A stretch of DNA of 64,000 nucleotides. Source: Photobacterium frigidiphilum (GTDB lineage: Bacteria > Pseudomonadota > Gammaproteobacteria > Enterobacterales > Vibrionaceae). Location of the stretch: positions 62,001 through 126,000 of the forward strand of contig NZ_PYMJ01000005.1 of the NCBI RefSeq assembly GCF_003025615.1. Reading direction: 5' to 3'. Each line of letters opens with the position of its first letter. Positions within the stretch are counted from its first letter, which is position 1. Positions 38,016-47,198 of this stretch are shown piece by piece. The translations under genes and the position numbers were made by a program. The notes beneath the pieces were generated by a model. The model ran no database searches and was not told the DNA's origin. It saw only the letters and a list, made by a program, of their open reading frames with translations.

Positions 38016-38046
38016 AAAAAGCCAGCAAACGATTAATCTTGCTGGC
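38016..38046 (-). terminator. Terminator closing the 38-45 kb operon
   Basis: On the minus strand GCCAGCAA and TTGCTGGC pair perfectly around a ten-base loop, followed by five T, 50 bases after the DUF3726-like stop. Confidence 0.8.
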
Positions 38047-38097
38047 AGGCTGGTTTGTTTTTATTCGTTAGGCTTTAAAATCAACAGTACTGCGGTG

Positions 38098-38835
38098 TTA
38101 TGCACAGGGCAGATGAGATTCACCTGCGCCAAGGCGTGAAGCATCACTGGATTCAACTAAAATGCCCCCCGCCGTTTGCTTGATCTTGAGCCAGTCAGAT
38201 TTCTTCACCGTCACACCATGTTGCCAAGCATGCTGTTTTGCAGCGGCGAGGCTGGCAGATGAAATGTGCTGATGGTGCTCTGTCACTGTCGGTTGTGGAA
38301 TAGGCGTTTTGCTGATTTCTATCGTCAAAGAGTGCTTATTCATTGTCGGATCAGCCGTTGAGAGGTAAATATCAGGCAAGATGTACCCCGCATTCAGTAC
38401 ATACACCACATGTTTAGGATCACTACCGTTATACCACTGCGCTTTTACCGATAGGCCTTTACCAGCCAGTTTGACCAGCTCACCAAAGGCTAGCCAGCGA
38501 TTATGGCATTGCTCAATGTGTAAGGTAATTGTGGGCTTGTCGACCAGCTTTTCAATGGTGTAATCCAATAAGGTCGGTAAGTGGCATAAGATACTGCACC
38601 CGTGCAGATTCGCCGTCAGCTGCGAGCCTGTAAAAGCATCAACCTGTACAGGGCCATCGTTTTCATTTTTCATGAAGGCGAGGGCATTCACAAAATGTTG
38701 GACACCATTTAGCCCGGCCATTTCTAAATCAGCCACCATATTGGCGATCATGTCTGATTCACCACAATGTCGGTGCAATCCATCGAAGGCTTTGGCACTG
38801 AGTACGACCAATTCGTTATGTGATACTTGCATCAT
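38098..38835 (-). CDS. DUF3726-like protein in the unknown catabolic operon
   Basis: A 245-residue protein with no signal peptide or membrane span. The N-terminal segment SHNELVVLSAKAFDGLHRHCGESDMIANMVADLEMAGLNGVQH fits the DUF3726 pattern as I recall it, a family of unknown function often near amine or osmolyte genes in marine bacteria. The GGAGG site is eight bases before the ATG. It overlaps the stop of the 570-residue gene by four bases (ATGA), so the two products are made together and may form a complex. Confidence 0.6.
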   Translation of the reverse strand: MMQVSHNELVVLSAKAFDGLHRHCGESDMIANMVADLEMAGLNGVQHFVNALAFMKNENDGPVQVDAFTGSQLTANLHGCSILCHLPTLLDYTIEKLVDKPTITLHIEQCHNRWLAFGELVKLAGKGLSVKAQWYNGSDPKHVVYVLNAGYILPDIYLSTADPTMNKHSLTIEISKTPIPQPTVTEHHQHISSASLAAAKQHAWQHGVTVKKSDWLKIKQTAGGILVESSDASRLGAGESHLPCA

Positions 38836-40544
38836 GCTTGTGCCTCCGGTGTTGATTCAGTGTTTGTGGGCAATAGTGGGAATAACCACTCTTGGTCGTG
38901 AATTTCGTCAGTTAAAGGAGCCCCTTGGAAGAAGGTGACTCGCACCCAACGATCTGATCGAGGGTCAAACTTTGTGGCGCCAAACATCGCTAACTTGCAA
39001 CGTAATAGGTGCATTGGTAAGGCATGTTGGTTTAAGACATTCATTTGAATATCACCCATCGGGCAATGCCCGAGAGTCCATGCGCGACGGGCAATAGAAC
39101 GATATTGTGGCTGATGTAGCAGAAACTCAGCCAAGGTTTGCGATGGTTCTACGGCAGCCAATGCAGCATGTAAACGATAAACCTGACGCGCGATATCGAG
39201 GGCTAACTCACGATCATCACCGGGTTCTTCACCACGAATCCCCATTCTTGGTTCTTCTTTGTCTTCAGAGCGGTACCAAAACCAATAGCTATTTTCGGCA
39301 GAGGAAAAGTCGATATCTAGTGCCCAGCGGTAGCGTTCTTTCAATACTTCCGTCAGTTTTTGAACGGTAATTCCGGGGGCCAATGCCAGTGTTTCATCGG
39401 CATTCATGCTGTTTTCGTGACTATCAACTAATTCTGGATACAGCTCCATGATGCACGAAATAGTTATTTCTTGGGCTTCGTTACAGTATTGCTGGTTATC
39501 TTCAATTAGCTGTTTCCATAGCCACTTCTTTTGTTGAGCTGCAGTGATTTTAGCCATGATATTGTGAATGTCACTGATCGCTTCTGCGTTCAATTTTTGT
39601 TGATGTTCGTTAATGGTGACAACTTGCGAAAGGTGCGCAATGGCACGGTGCAATAATGGAGAAATAGTGTTGTTGGCAACAGGCGTAATAGTGCATGCAG
39701 ATACTGCTGCAAGGGCTTTTTCGCGTTCTGACAACCATTGATCGACAATACGCGGATGACGAATTAGGTAAGGTGCCATGCCAAGCCCTGTTGCATTACC
39801 TACGCCTAAATAACGCTGTAATGGACGAGCCAGCTGAGCGGCTTTAGTACCACCTTTCTGTTTCGCTAAGAAGTGCACCCAATCAAGACTGAATTGGCGC
39901 AACATATAGACTGCGCACATTTGAGCGCTGAAAGAGAGATTGAAATCTGGGTTTTCGTCTAAAATCTCAAAATCAGCAATGCCAAATTTACCGTTACCAT
40001 ACACCGCCGTGGTGCGCAGGATATAGCCAACATCAGCTAAGACTTGTGAGTCAGGTTGTTGCCCTTCAGCCAGCGAGGAGACTAAATGATCAAAGACCCG
40101 CACACTTTTATTGGCGCGAGCAAGCACCAATACTTGGCTTGAGTTACGGCCTGCTTCTTGGAGTGGCACATTGTTTTGTAACTGGCTTAAAAATGCTTTA
40201 TCAATATCACCCTGTACCAGTGCAAACGTTACATCCCACTTTTCAGCGATCACGCGGTCGTTACGGTCTTCATCGGCAATAGCATCAGAAAACACCACTA
40301 AATGGTAGTGATGGTTTGGCGTCTCTAAGCGGTATACCGCCACCCCAAACCCTTGTTCGGAAATATCCCATTGAACTTGAGATACAGCCCATTTCTGATT
40401 AGCCATACGACGGATCAAACTACGTACAAAACTGATACGACTCTGATGCATTGCTCCCAATCGTTCTGGCGCCATTACCGTATCTGGGTGGCGTAACTGT
40501 GATTGGGTTCCAGTACAACGATGTGCATCCATATTGCTCACCAT
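38832..40544 (-). CDS. Conserved hypothetical protein, 570 residues, operon partner of DUF3726
   Basis: A soluble-looking protein without signal peptide or membrane span. Visible stretches include FGVAVYRLETPNHHYHLVVFSDAIADEDRNDRVIAEKWDVTFAL, YGNGKFGIADFE and a C-terminal WVRVTFFQGAPLTDEIHDQEWLFPLLP. I recognise no catalytic motif or domain. The start is taken at 40544 but lacks a ribosome site; an ATG at 40451 (MHQSRISF) has GGGAG nearby and is a good alternative. It is coupled to the DUF3726-like gene and follows the BCCT carrier. Confidence 0.65.
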   Translation of the reverse strand: MVSNMDAHRCTGTQSQLRHPDTVMAPERLGAMHQSRISFVRSLIRRMANQKWAVSQVQWDISEQGFGVAVYRLETPNHHYHLVVFSDAIADEDRNDRVIAEKWDVTFALVQGDIDKAFLSQLQNNVPLQEAGRNSSQVLVLARANKSVRVFDHLVSSLAEGQQPDSQVLADVGYILRTTAVYGNGKFGIADFEILDENPDFNLSFSAQMCAVYMLRQFSLDWVHFLAKQKGGTKAAQLARPLQRYLGVGNATGLGMAPYLIRHPRIVDQWLSEREKALAAVSACTITPVANNTISPLLHRAIAHLSQVVTINEHQQKLNAEAISDIHNIMAKITAAQQKKWLWKQLIEDNQQYCNEAQEITISCIMELYPELVDSHENSMNADETLALAPGITVQKLTEVLKERYRWALDIDFSSAENSYWFWYRSEDKEEPRMGIRGEEPGDDRELALDIARQVYRLHAALAAVEPSQTLAEFLLHQPQYRSIARRAWTLGHCPMGDIQMNVLNQHALPMHLLRCKLAMFGATKFDPRSDRWVRVTFFQGAPLTDEIHDQEWLFPLLPTNTESTPEAQA

Positions 40545-40627
40545 GATTCTATTATTTGAGTTTTAGTCACTCATTATTGATAAAGGCAGCAAGGTTCACT
40601 GCCCGACCTAAGTAGATAAGTTGCGCG

Positions 40628-42190
40628 TTATAAACCTTGTTCCTTTGCCATCTCCCTTGCCATTTTTGGGGCATTCCACAGCGATGGCAACAAGATAAGA
40701 GAAACGGGGACTGCAGTGATGACGATAAAAGACTGCAATGCCGAGACGCCACCTGAGCCTAAGGAGATTAGGATGAGTGCTGTTACTCCCATCATCACTC
40801 CCCAAAATATACGAATAGCAGCATTTGGCTCGGTGTCGCCACTGACCACCACACTGATGGTGTAGGTCATTGAGTCGCCAGTTGTGACAATGAAGATCGT
40901 CGTAAGAATAAGAAATAGAATCGAGACAATTAATGGGAACGGCAGTTGTTGAGTAATGGCGAGTAGGGCGGCAGGAAGGTTGAAACCTTCGAAAGCTTTA
41001 CTGACGGAACCTGGATCGGCCATTTCAAATGCAACGCCAGAACCACCGACGACTGTAAACCAGAAGCAAGTAATAATCGGCGCGATGACACTCACCGCCA
41101 TCACTAATTGACGGATAGTACGACCACGCGAAATACGGGCAATAAAGATCGCCATCATAGGGCCATAACCGATGAACCAGCCCCAGAAGAATACTGTCCA
41201 CCAGCTTAGCCAACCTTCATCACCGCGGTAGGTTGCCATCGGAATGAAGTTGTCGATCATGCTGCCGACACCTTGAATGTAACTATTTACAATGAAATTT
41301 GTAGGGCCAACAATCATGATGTAGGCCATTAAACCAACCGCTAAAATGATGTTATAGCGACTCAGAATTTGAATCCCGCGATTCAGACCGCTTAAGGCTG
41401 ATAAGGTATAAATCGCAATCGCACAAAGGATCACGATAAATTGGGTGGTAAAGCCATCTGGAATATCAAATAGCGCATTTAATGCAAAGCTGATTTGTAA
41501 CCCTAGGAACCCGATTGGGCCGATTGTTCCCGCGGCGACAGCAACAATGCAACAAGCATCAATCATTGCACCGGTTAAACCTGTTAATGCACGTTTACCT
41601 AGAATGGGGTAGAGCAAAGTACGCGGCTGCAGTGGTAATCCTTTATCGTAGTGCAGATGCATTAATACAATTGAGGTTAAGCTGCCAAGAATGGCCCATG
41701 CGAGGAATCCCCAGTGCATAAATGATTGTGATAAGGCATTAATTGCATTTTGTTGAGGGCTTTCTTGTGCCCCGAACAATGGTGGCGGGCTCATATAGTG
41801 AGCGATAGGCTCGGCGGCAGCCCAGAATACTCCGCCTCCTGCAAGCAGGGTACATAGGATGATCGCCATCCAACGGAAACCATCTATTTCAGGCTTATCA
41901 AGCGCGCCTAAGCGAACGTGTCCGGTATGGCCTACGGCTAAAACGAGGCTGATCAAAAAAGTAAGTAATAATAATACTTGCCAATAAGGACCAAAAATTG
42001 TCACCGACCAAGAAAAGCCAGTATTGACTAACTCTGAGAGTAAAGCATTGTCGTACAATGCAAGCATGACAAAAAGGGCAATAAACCCACCGCTCATCCA
42101 TAAGGCGGGGTTATCGAGCCCGAGTTTTTCGGCTGTCGATTGTGGTGTTGGAATATGTTCAGCTTTTACAGCATTGGTGAAGTCGGACAT
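40628..42190 (-). CDS. BCCT-family betaine/carnitine/choline-type transporter
   Basis: A 520-residue protein with twelve predicted spans. The family signature FIARISRGRTIRQ (349-361) and AAAEPIAHYMSPPP (124-137) place it in the BCCT family, which imports trimethylammonium compounds with sodium or protons. The aromatic box is altered: W338-F339-I-G-Y342 stands where BetP has W-W-I-S-W. This suggests a substrate other than glycine betaine. It lies in an operon with an aldehyde dehydrogenase and a dipeptidase-like enzyme, pointing to uptake for catabolism rather than only osmoprotection. Confidence 0.88.
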   Translation of the reverse strand: MSDFTNAVKAEHIPTPQSTAEKLGLDNPALWMSGGFIALFVMLALYDNALLSELVNTGFSWSVTIFGPYWQVLLLLTFLISLVLAVGHTGHVRLGALDKPEIDGFRWMAIILCTLLAGGGVFWAAAEPIAHYMSPPPLFGAQESPQQNAINALSQSFMHWGFLAWAILGSLTSIVLMHLHYDKGLPLQPRTLLYPILGKRALTGLTGAMIDACCIVAVAAGTIGPIGFLGLQISFALNALFDIPDGFTTQFIVILCAIAIYTLSALSGLNRGIQILSRYNIILAVGLMAYIMIVGPTNFIVNSYIQGVGSMIDNFIPMATYRGDEGWLSWWTVFFWGWFIGYGPMMAIFIARISRGRTIRQLVMAVSVIAPIITCFWFTVVGGSGVAFEMADPGSVSKAFEGFNLPAALLAITQQLPFPLIVSILFLILTTIFIVTTGDSMTYTISVVVSGDTEPNAAIRIFWGVMMGVTALILISLGSGGVSALQSFIVITAVPVSLILLPSLWNAPKMAREMAKEQGL

Positions 42191-42285
42191 TGTGTATCTC
42201 CAGGCGTCGTTATTGGTATTGCTTGGACAAAATGTTTGCTATAGGCCTGCTTAAGGCAATTATTATGCGCAGGCCATGATTGAGT

Positions 42286-43275
42286 TTAGCTGACTGGTGT
42301 TAAGCCATCCTGTAAGAAGTTGAACCAGTTTCCTCCCATGACTTGGCTGCTTTCAGTTTCGCTAAAGCCTTGTTGTATCAAGCCGTGGTAAATGTTTTCC
42401 ATTCCCTTGCTGTCACAAAACCACGGAAGTGCATCAGGCCAGCCTGAATTACTTGACGAGCCCTCACCGTAGTCCATGGCTTTCGACCAACGACCATTTC
42501 GCATCCACTCCAGCACTTCTTGTGGTTGGTTCAGGCATAAATCACTGCCGATAGCGAGATGATCTACGCCAATTAATTCGGCGCTATCTGCGACCATTTG
42601 GCAAAATGTTTCTAAGGTACATTGGCTGCTATTGGGTAAGTGAAACGGGTACAAACTAAATCCAATCAAACCGCCGCGATTGGCTAATGATTGAATAACT
42701 TCATTCGATTTATTTCGTAACGCTGGGTGCGCAAAATTCGGGTTTGCATGGCTGATACAAATCGGGCGAGAAGATATGTCGATAGCTTCTAGCGTTGAGC
42801 GTTCAGCACTGTGAGACATATCCACAATCATTCCCACTCGATTCATCTCGGCAATCGCTTGTTTACCAAAACGCGTCACACCTGCATCTTCTTGCTCATA
42901 ACATCCTGTCGCCAGTAGACTCTGGTTGTTATAAGTCAGCTGCATGATCAGCAACCCTTGTTGGCGCATCACACTGATCAGGCCTATTTCATCATCAATC
43001 GGTGAGCAGTTTTGCGCACCAAGGAAAATACCGACTCGCCCGGTTGCTTTGGCTGTGGTGACATCTTCCATGCTCATAATCGGCATAATGAGATCACTGT
43101 TGTGCTCAAAACGAAGATTCCATTCTGCAAAGCGCGTTAAGGTTTCGCGTGCTGTTTCGTGGTAAACCACCGTGGCATGAACAGCGGTAATGCCGCTCGC
43201 TTTCAGTGTTTCAAAATACGCGCGATCCCAATTGCAATACTGCAAACCATCAATAATGATACGATCCTGATACAT
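42286..43275 (-). CDS. M19 renal dipeptidase-family protein with degenerate metal site
   Basis: A 329-residue member of the M19 membrane-dipeptidase family. It keeps the His of VDMSHSAERS and ISHANP and the Asp of AIGSDLCLN, which correspond to the second-metal and catalytic positions. The N-terminal HxD metal motif is replaced by DGLQYCNW (residues 9-16), and the bridging Glu region reads GAQNCSP. It may use a single metal or have a different reaction. It has no signal peptide, unlike secreted relatives. It starts 10 bases after the aldehyde dehydrogenase gene. Confidence 0.8.
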   Translation of the reverse strand: MYQDRIIIDGLQYCNWDRAYFETLKASGITAVHATVVYHETARETLTRFAEWNLRFEHNSDLIMPIMSMEDVTTAKATGRVGIFLGAQNCSPIDDEIGLISVMRQQGLLIMQLTYNNQSLLATGCYEQEDAGVTRFGKQAIAEMNRVGMIVDMSHSAERSTLEAIDISSRPICISHANPNFAHPALRNKSNEVIQSLANRGGLIGFSLYPFHLPNSSQCTLETFCQMVADSAELIGVDHLAIGSDLCLNQPQEVLEWMRNGRWSKAMDYGEGSSSNSGWPDALPWFCDSKGMENIYHGLIQQGFSETESSQVMGGNWFNFLQDGLTPVS

Positions 43276-43285
43276 AAGACGTTCC

Positions 43286-44734
43286 TTAGTAAGGGCGCTG
43301 GTACGCGGTTTTCACAATGGTGTAGAACTCTTTTGCGTACTGACCTTGTTCACGAGGGCCAAAGCTTGATTGTTTACGGCCACCAAACGGCACGTGATAA
43401 TCCGTTCCTGCTGTTGGTAGGTTCACCATGACACAGCCTGTTTGTGCTTGTTGCTTGAACAATGCGCTGGTGCGCAGGCTTTGCGTGATGATGCCGCCTG
43501 TTAAGCCAAAGCGTGTATCGTTGACTGTGGCAATTGCTTCCTCGAGATCGTTGACGCGAATGACACTCGCCATCGGAGCGAAGACTTCTTCTTGGTTTAC
43601 ATCCCAACCGTTTTTCGTATTCAAGAACAAGGTCGGTGACATGTAGTAACCTTCGTGTTCTAGGTTAAGCTGCTCGCCACCAAAGGCTAACTCAGCACCG
43701 TGACCTCGAGCTTTATCTATCCATGACATGTTTGATGCGAGTTGTTTGTCATCCACAACTGGCCCCATGAACACGCCATCTTGCAGGGCGTGACCAATCT
43801 TTAATGTGCTCATGCGTTTGATTAAGGCATCAACGTACGCATCATGAATGCTATTGAGTACGACTAAGCGAGAAGAAGCGGTACATTTCTGACCTGCACC
43901 CGAAAATGAACCCATAATCGTGGCTTCAACAGCAGTATGAATATCGGCATCATCAGCGATGACCAAGGCATTTTTACTGCCCATTTCTAACTGACAACGA
44001 ACAAAGTTAGGTGCTGTTGCGATAGCGACTTTCCGGCCTGTATCGACTGAACCTGTGAAGCTAACGGCATTAATCTGGTCTGAATTAATTAGGGTATTAC
44101 CGACTTCAGAACCGCTGCCTAGTACCAAGTTAAATGTACCGGCAGGTAAACCTTGGCGATGAATGATTTCAGTTAATGCAACAGCACTTGCTGGAGTAAG
44201 GTTGGCTGGCTTCCAGATCACACTGTTACCAAAGGCCAGCGCAGGGGCAATTTTCCATGCTGCCGTTGCGGTTGGGAAATTCCAAGGAGAGATGATCGCG
44301 ACAACGCCGACGGCTTCGCGGCTCACTTCTACCGATACCCCTGGGCGAGTCGATTGGGCGAGATCGCCCATTTGGCGCAGTACTTCAGCCGCATAGTACT
44401 GGAAGAATTGACCTGCACGGAATATTTCACCACGGCCTTCGGCAAACGGTTTGCCCTCTTCGCTTGAGAGCAAGGAGCCTAATTCATCACAACGGGTAAT
44501 AAGCTCATCACCGATTGCTTGCAATACTTTTTGCTTGTGCTCTAACGGGGTTTTTTCCCATTCAGGCTGCGCTGTTTTAGCCGCATCAATCGCTTGCTGC
44601 ACTTGCTGTTGGCTTGCTTGTGCAAAATTACCTAATTGCTGAGAGATATCTGAAGGGTTGATGTTGGCTACAGTAGAGATACCTGATTGCCATTCACCAG
44701 CAATGTAGAGGGCTTTTTCAGCTTCAAATGTCAT
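43286..44734 (-). CDS. NAD(P)-dependent aldehyde dehydrogenase, semialdehyde type
   Basis: The 482 residues contain the catalytic Cys284 in GQKCTASSR and general-base Glu250 in QLEMGSKN, and the nucleotide-binding FTGSVDTGR. The C-terminal MVNLPTAGTDYHVPFGGRKQSSFGPREQGQYAKEFYT resembles alpha-ketoglutaric semialdehyde dehydrogenases of sugar-acid and hydroxyproline pathways, so a dicarboxylic semialdehyde is a plausible substrate. This is inference from recalled similarity. It lies between the RidA and M19 genes in one operon. Confidence 0.85.
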   Translation of the reverse strand: MTFEAEKALYIAGEWQSGISTVANINPSDISQQLGNFAQASQQQVQQAIDAAKTAQPEWEKTPLEHKQKVLQAIGDELITRCDELGSLLSSEEGKPFAEGRGEIFRAGQFFQYYAAEVLRQMGDLAQSTRPGVSVEVSREAVGVVAIISPWNFPTATAAWKIAPALAFGNSVIWKPANLTPASAVALTEIIHRQGLPAGTFNLVLGSGSEVGNTLINSDQINAVSFTGSVDTGRKVAIATAPNFVRCQLEMGSKNALVIADDADIHTAVEATIMGSFSGAGQKCTASSRLVVLNSIHDAYVDALIKRMSTLKIGHALQDGVFMGPVVDDKQLASNMSWIDKARGHGAELAFGGEQLNLEHEGYYMSPTLFLNTKNGWDVNQEEVFAPMASVIRVNDLEEAIATVNDTRFGLTGGIITQSLRTSALFKQQAQTGCVMVNLPTAGTDYHVPFGGRKQSSFGPREQGQYAKEFYTIVKTAYQRPY

Positions 44735-44829
44735 GAGAAATCCTTGTTATGTGGCGTAATTTAATTAGGGCGATTCTTTACGTTTTGCGTAATGTTCTTG
44801 CTGCTTCGCGTTAATGCCGCGAAGGCTAT

Positions 44830-45222
44830 TTATGAGTCGACGGCAGCGTAAACCACGAGCTCAACCAGCATTTCTTCACGCGCTAAACCTGCTACAACAA
44901 CGGCTGCACGGTTAGGGAAAGGGGCGTTGAAGTATTCTGCGTAGACTTGGTTGACGGTCGCAAGATAGCTGCGGTCGGTAACATAGATCAGTACTTGTAA
45001 TACCGCATCGGTAGAAACGCCTGCGCATTCAAGGGTATGAACCAGGTTATTCATGGTTTGGCGTGTTTGCGCCTCGATACCACCTTCAACAACGACACCT
45101 TGCTGATCAATTGGGATTTGCGCTGTATACAATGTGCCGTTATTCACGACAGCCCACTCTAAGGGTGCTTTAGATGCGAAGAGCTCTGTTTTTACAGGTG
45201 TTTTGGCTAGTTGGGCTGGCAT
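44830..45222 (-). CDS. RidA/YjgF-family protein
   Basis: A 130-residue trimer-forming family member. RidA proteins hydrolyse reactive enamine or imine intermediates. The conserved Arg sits in FPNRAAVVVAGLAREEMLVELVVYA, and the middle TMNNLVHTLECAGVSTDAVLQVLIYVTD is typical. First gene of the operon on the minus strand, behind a divergent LysR gene. Its presence suggests that the pathway makes an imine, for example by amine or amino-acid oxidation, although no such oxidase is in the operon. Confidence 0.85.
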   Translation of the reverse strand: MPAQLAKTPVKTELFASKAPLEWAVVNNGTLYTAQIPIDQQGVVVEGGIEAQTRQTMNNLVHTLECAGVSTDAVLQVLIYVTDRSYLATVNQVYAEYFNAPFPNRAAVVVAGLAREEMLVELVVYAAVDS

Positions 45223-45304
45223 AGGTCATTCCGTTATGTTGCGTATATGTTTCAATGTGGTTAAATCATGCACAAAAAATAGTGATAAATCTAACGCTTT
45301 ATTT

Positions 45305-45333
45305 TTGACAATTGATAAGTTTTATTTATCAAT
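45305..45333. promoter_or_regulatory. LysR-type operator and promoter between ridA and lysR
   Basis: ATTGATAA (45311-45318) and TTATCAAT (45326-45333) form a perfect inverted repeat spaced by seven bases, containing a T-N11-A core. On the plus strand TTGACA (45305-45310) and TATCAA (45327-45332) form a promoter whose spacer is this repeat, so the regulator could repress its own gene while controlling the operon. Confidence 0.65.
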
Positions 45334-45389
45334 AGAAGGAGGATGAAGCTCGGCTACTCACAAACGGGTGATAAAGGATACGTAGAGAA

Positions 45390-46292
45390 ATGGATATTAA
45401 GCTGCAGCAGTTAAAATATTTTGTACTGGTAGTGGATGAAGGGGGATTTCGTGCTGCATCCAGCAAGGCAAACCGATCCCAAGCTGCCTTATCGACGGCA
45501 GTGAAAGAACTCGAGAAAATTCTGGGGCAGACCTTGTTTGAAGCGGGGCATAAAGTGAAGCTCACTCCGTTTGGCGAAATATGTTTGCCCAAGATCCGGC
45601 AGTTCTTAAATCATTATCAGAGTTTGACGTGTGATCTGAGTGCGGCAGCGGTTGGGCAATTAGGACAAGTGCGTATTGGCAGTGTTCCTTCCGTTGCGGC
45701 TAAGCTGATCCCGAAAGTATTAGCGGCTTTTACGGCATGTCACCCACAGGTGGAAGTGTCGTTAATTGATGATAATGCGGCTGGTGTTGAGCTGCGGTTG
45801 CTAGCTGGCGAGGTTGACCTTGCACTGGGGAACTGCTTGCATATTAATGATAGCCGTATTGATTTTACGCCTTTAATTTCAGACCCATTAGGTGTGGTGT
45901 GTTTATCTGACCATCCGCTAGCAGCGTTTAAAAATGGACTGGCGTGGCAGCAGCTTGAAGCCTATCCGTTTATAAAAAATGGCACCTGCACATTATTGGC
46001 GCCGACCCCCGCACGGGTATTGGCAGAAAGTGCCTTGTATTCGGTTGAAAATATTACCTCATTATTTTCAGTACTAGAGTTGGGTATCGGTATTACCACC
46101 TTGCCTAAACTCGCTTTTCCGACCGATGTGAAAACATTAGTGTGGATCCCATTGATTGACCCCGTTGTTGAGCGGGAAATTGGCATTTTTCGATTGTTAG
46201 ATCGCCATATTTCACCCCAAGCACATGCTTTTTTTACCTTATGTCAGCAAGAGCTAATGTGCCAGCAAGAGTTAAAGAGTGAAGGTAAGTAA
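45390..46292 (+). CDS. LysR-family transcriptional regulator
   Basis: A 300-residue LysR-type regulator. The N-terminal winged helix is LQQLKYFVLVVDEGGFRAASSKANRSQAALSTAVKELEKILGQTLFE. The effector domain follows, with GSVPSVAAKLIPKVLAAFTACHPQVEV. It is transcribed away from the RidA-ALDH-M19-BCCT operon, the usual position of its regulator, and an inverted repeat of the LysR type lies between. The inducer is unknown, presumably the transported compound or a product of it. Confidence 0.88.
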   Translation: MDIKLQQLKYFVLVVDEGGFRAASSKANRSQAALSTAVKELEKILGQTLFEAGHKVKLTPFGEICLPKIRQFLNHYQSLTCDLSAAAVGQLGQVRIGSVPSVAAKLIPKVLAAFTACHPQVEVSLIDDNAAGVELRLLAGEVDLALGNCLHINDSRIDFTPLISDPLGVVCLSDHPLAAFKNGLAWQQLEAYPFIKNGTCTLLAPTPARVLAESALYSVENITSLFSVLELGIGITTLPKLAFPTDVKTLVWIPLIDPVVEREIGIFRLLDRHISPQAHAFFTLCQQELMCQQELKSEGK

Positions 46293-46431
46293 AGTGGTGT
46301 GATGTGACATCAAGAAAAACCTCATACTGTGCTAACTATCAGCCTGCTCAATGATTACATCGGGCAGTGCTGTTCTGGTGGTTTCGATAATGTTGGTTTT
46401 GTGAGGTTTATCCGATTGTTGTTGGTTCTAA

Positions 46432-46902
46432 TTACGCATAGCGAATCGTATTTACAAACCACAGCTTCTTGCCCTGGGGGGTCACCACTTCAAACTCTTC
46501 ATCTATCTCTTTCTTTAATAACGCGCGTGCCATTGGGGAATCAATCGAAATGTAGTCATTCCTGCCATAGATTTCATCTGGACCAACGATACGGAATGCT
46601 TTCTGCTCGGCTTCTTCATTTTCAATTTCAACAAATGCGCCAAAAAATACTTTGCCATCTTGCTGAGGGGAGTAATCGACGACTTTGACGATTTCAAGCC
46701 GTTTTCGTAAATAACGTACTCGGCGGTCGATTTCCCGTAGGCGCTTTTTATTGTATTGATAGTCAGCATTTTCACTACGGTCACCTAGGCTTGCAGCCCA
46801 AGTGACTTTCTTGGTTATCTCTGGACGTTCTTCTCGCCAAAGGAAATCGAGCTCTTTTTTGAGTTTGTCATAACCTTCACGGGTAATTAAATTGGTTTTC
46901 AT
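46432..46902 (-). CDS. greB: Transcription elongation factor GreB
   Basis: GreB enters the RNA polymerase secondary channel and stimulates cleavage of backtracked RNA. The 156 residues have the coiled-coil start LITREGYDKLKKELDFLWREERP, the acidic tip Asp41 and Glu44 in LGDRSENADYQ, and the C-terminal FKBP-like domain ending in LWFVNTIRYA. The WREERP segment distinguishes GreB from GreA. It is divergent from ompR. Confidence 0.94.
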   Translation of the reverse strand: MKTNLITREGYDKLKKELDFLWREERPEITKKVTWAASLGDRSENADYQYNKKRLREIDRRVRYLRKRLEIVKVVDYSPQQDGKVFFGAFVEIENEEAEQKAFRIVGPDEIYGRNDYISIDSPMARALLKKEIDEEFEVVTPQGKKLWFVNTIRYA

Positions 46903-47198
46903 GGTTCGTCCTGTACCTTCATCGAGTATTTCGCAGATTGATTTAGATAATTTTTACATTCTGGTTCATAGTATGGATAGCGATTTAGAAATTTTCTATC
47001 CTTTAAGGTAACTTAGGTACTGTTTCATTTGTGGCCATATGTGCTAAACGTATGTAAAAAGCATTGATGAGCAATAAACAGACATACCCAGTTACAATTT
47101 ACGGTTACATTTAGCGGCGAAATTAAGCTTCTGTCAGGTTGACTCGAGTAAGATACGCACACAACTCGATAACACGATCGATGCAGGTAAGGTGAGAT

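Noticed and set aside
45343..45414. Possible 23-residue leader peptide ahead of the lysR gene
   Set aside because: Although AAGGAGG is present, it touches the ATG with no spacing, and the frame overlaps the lysR start.
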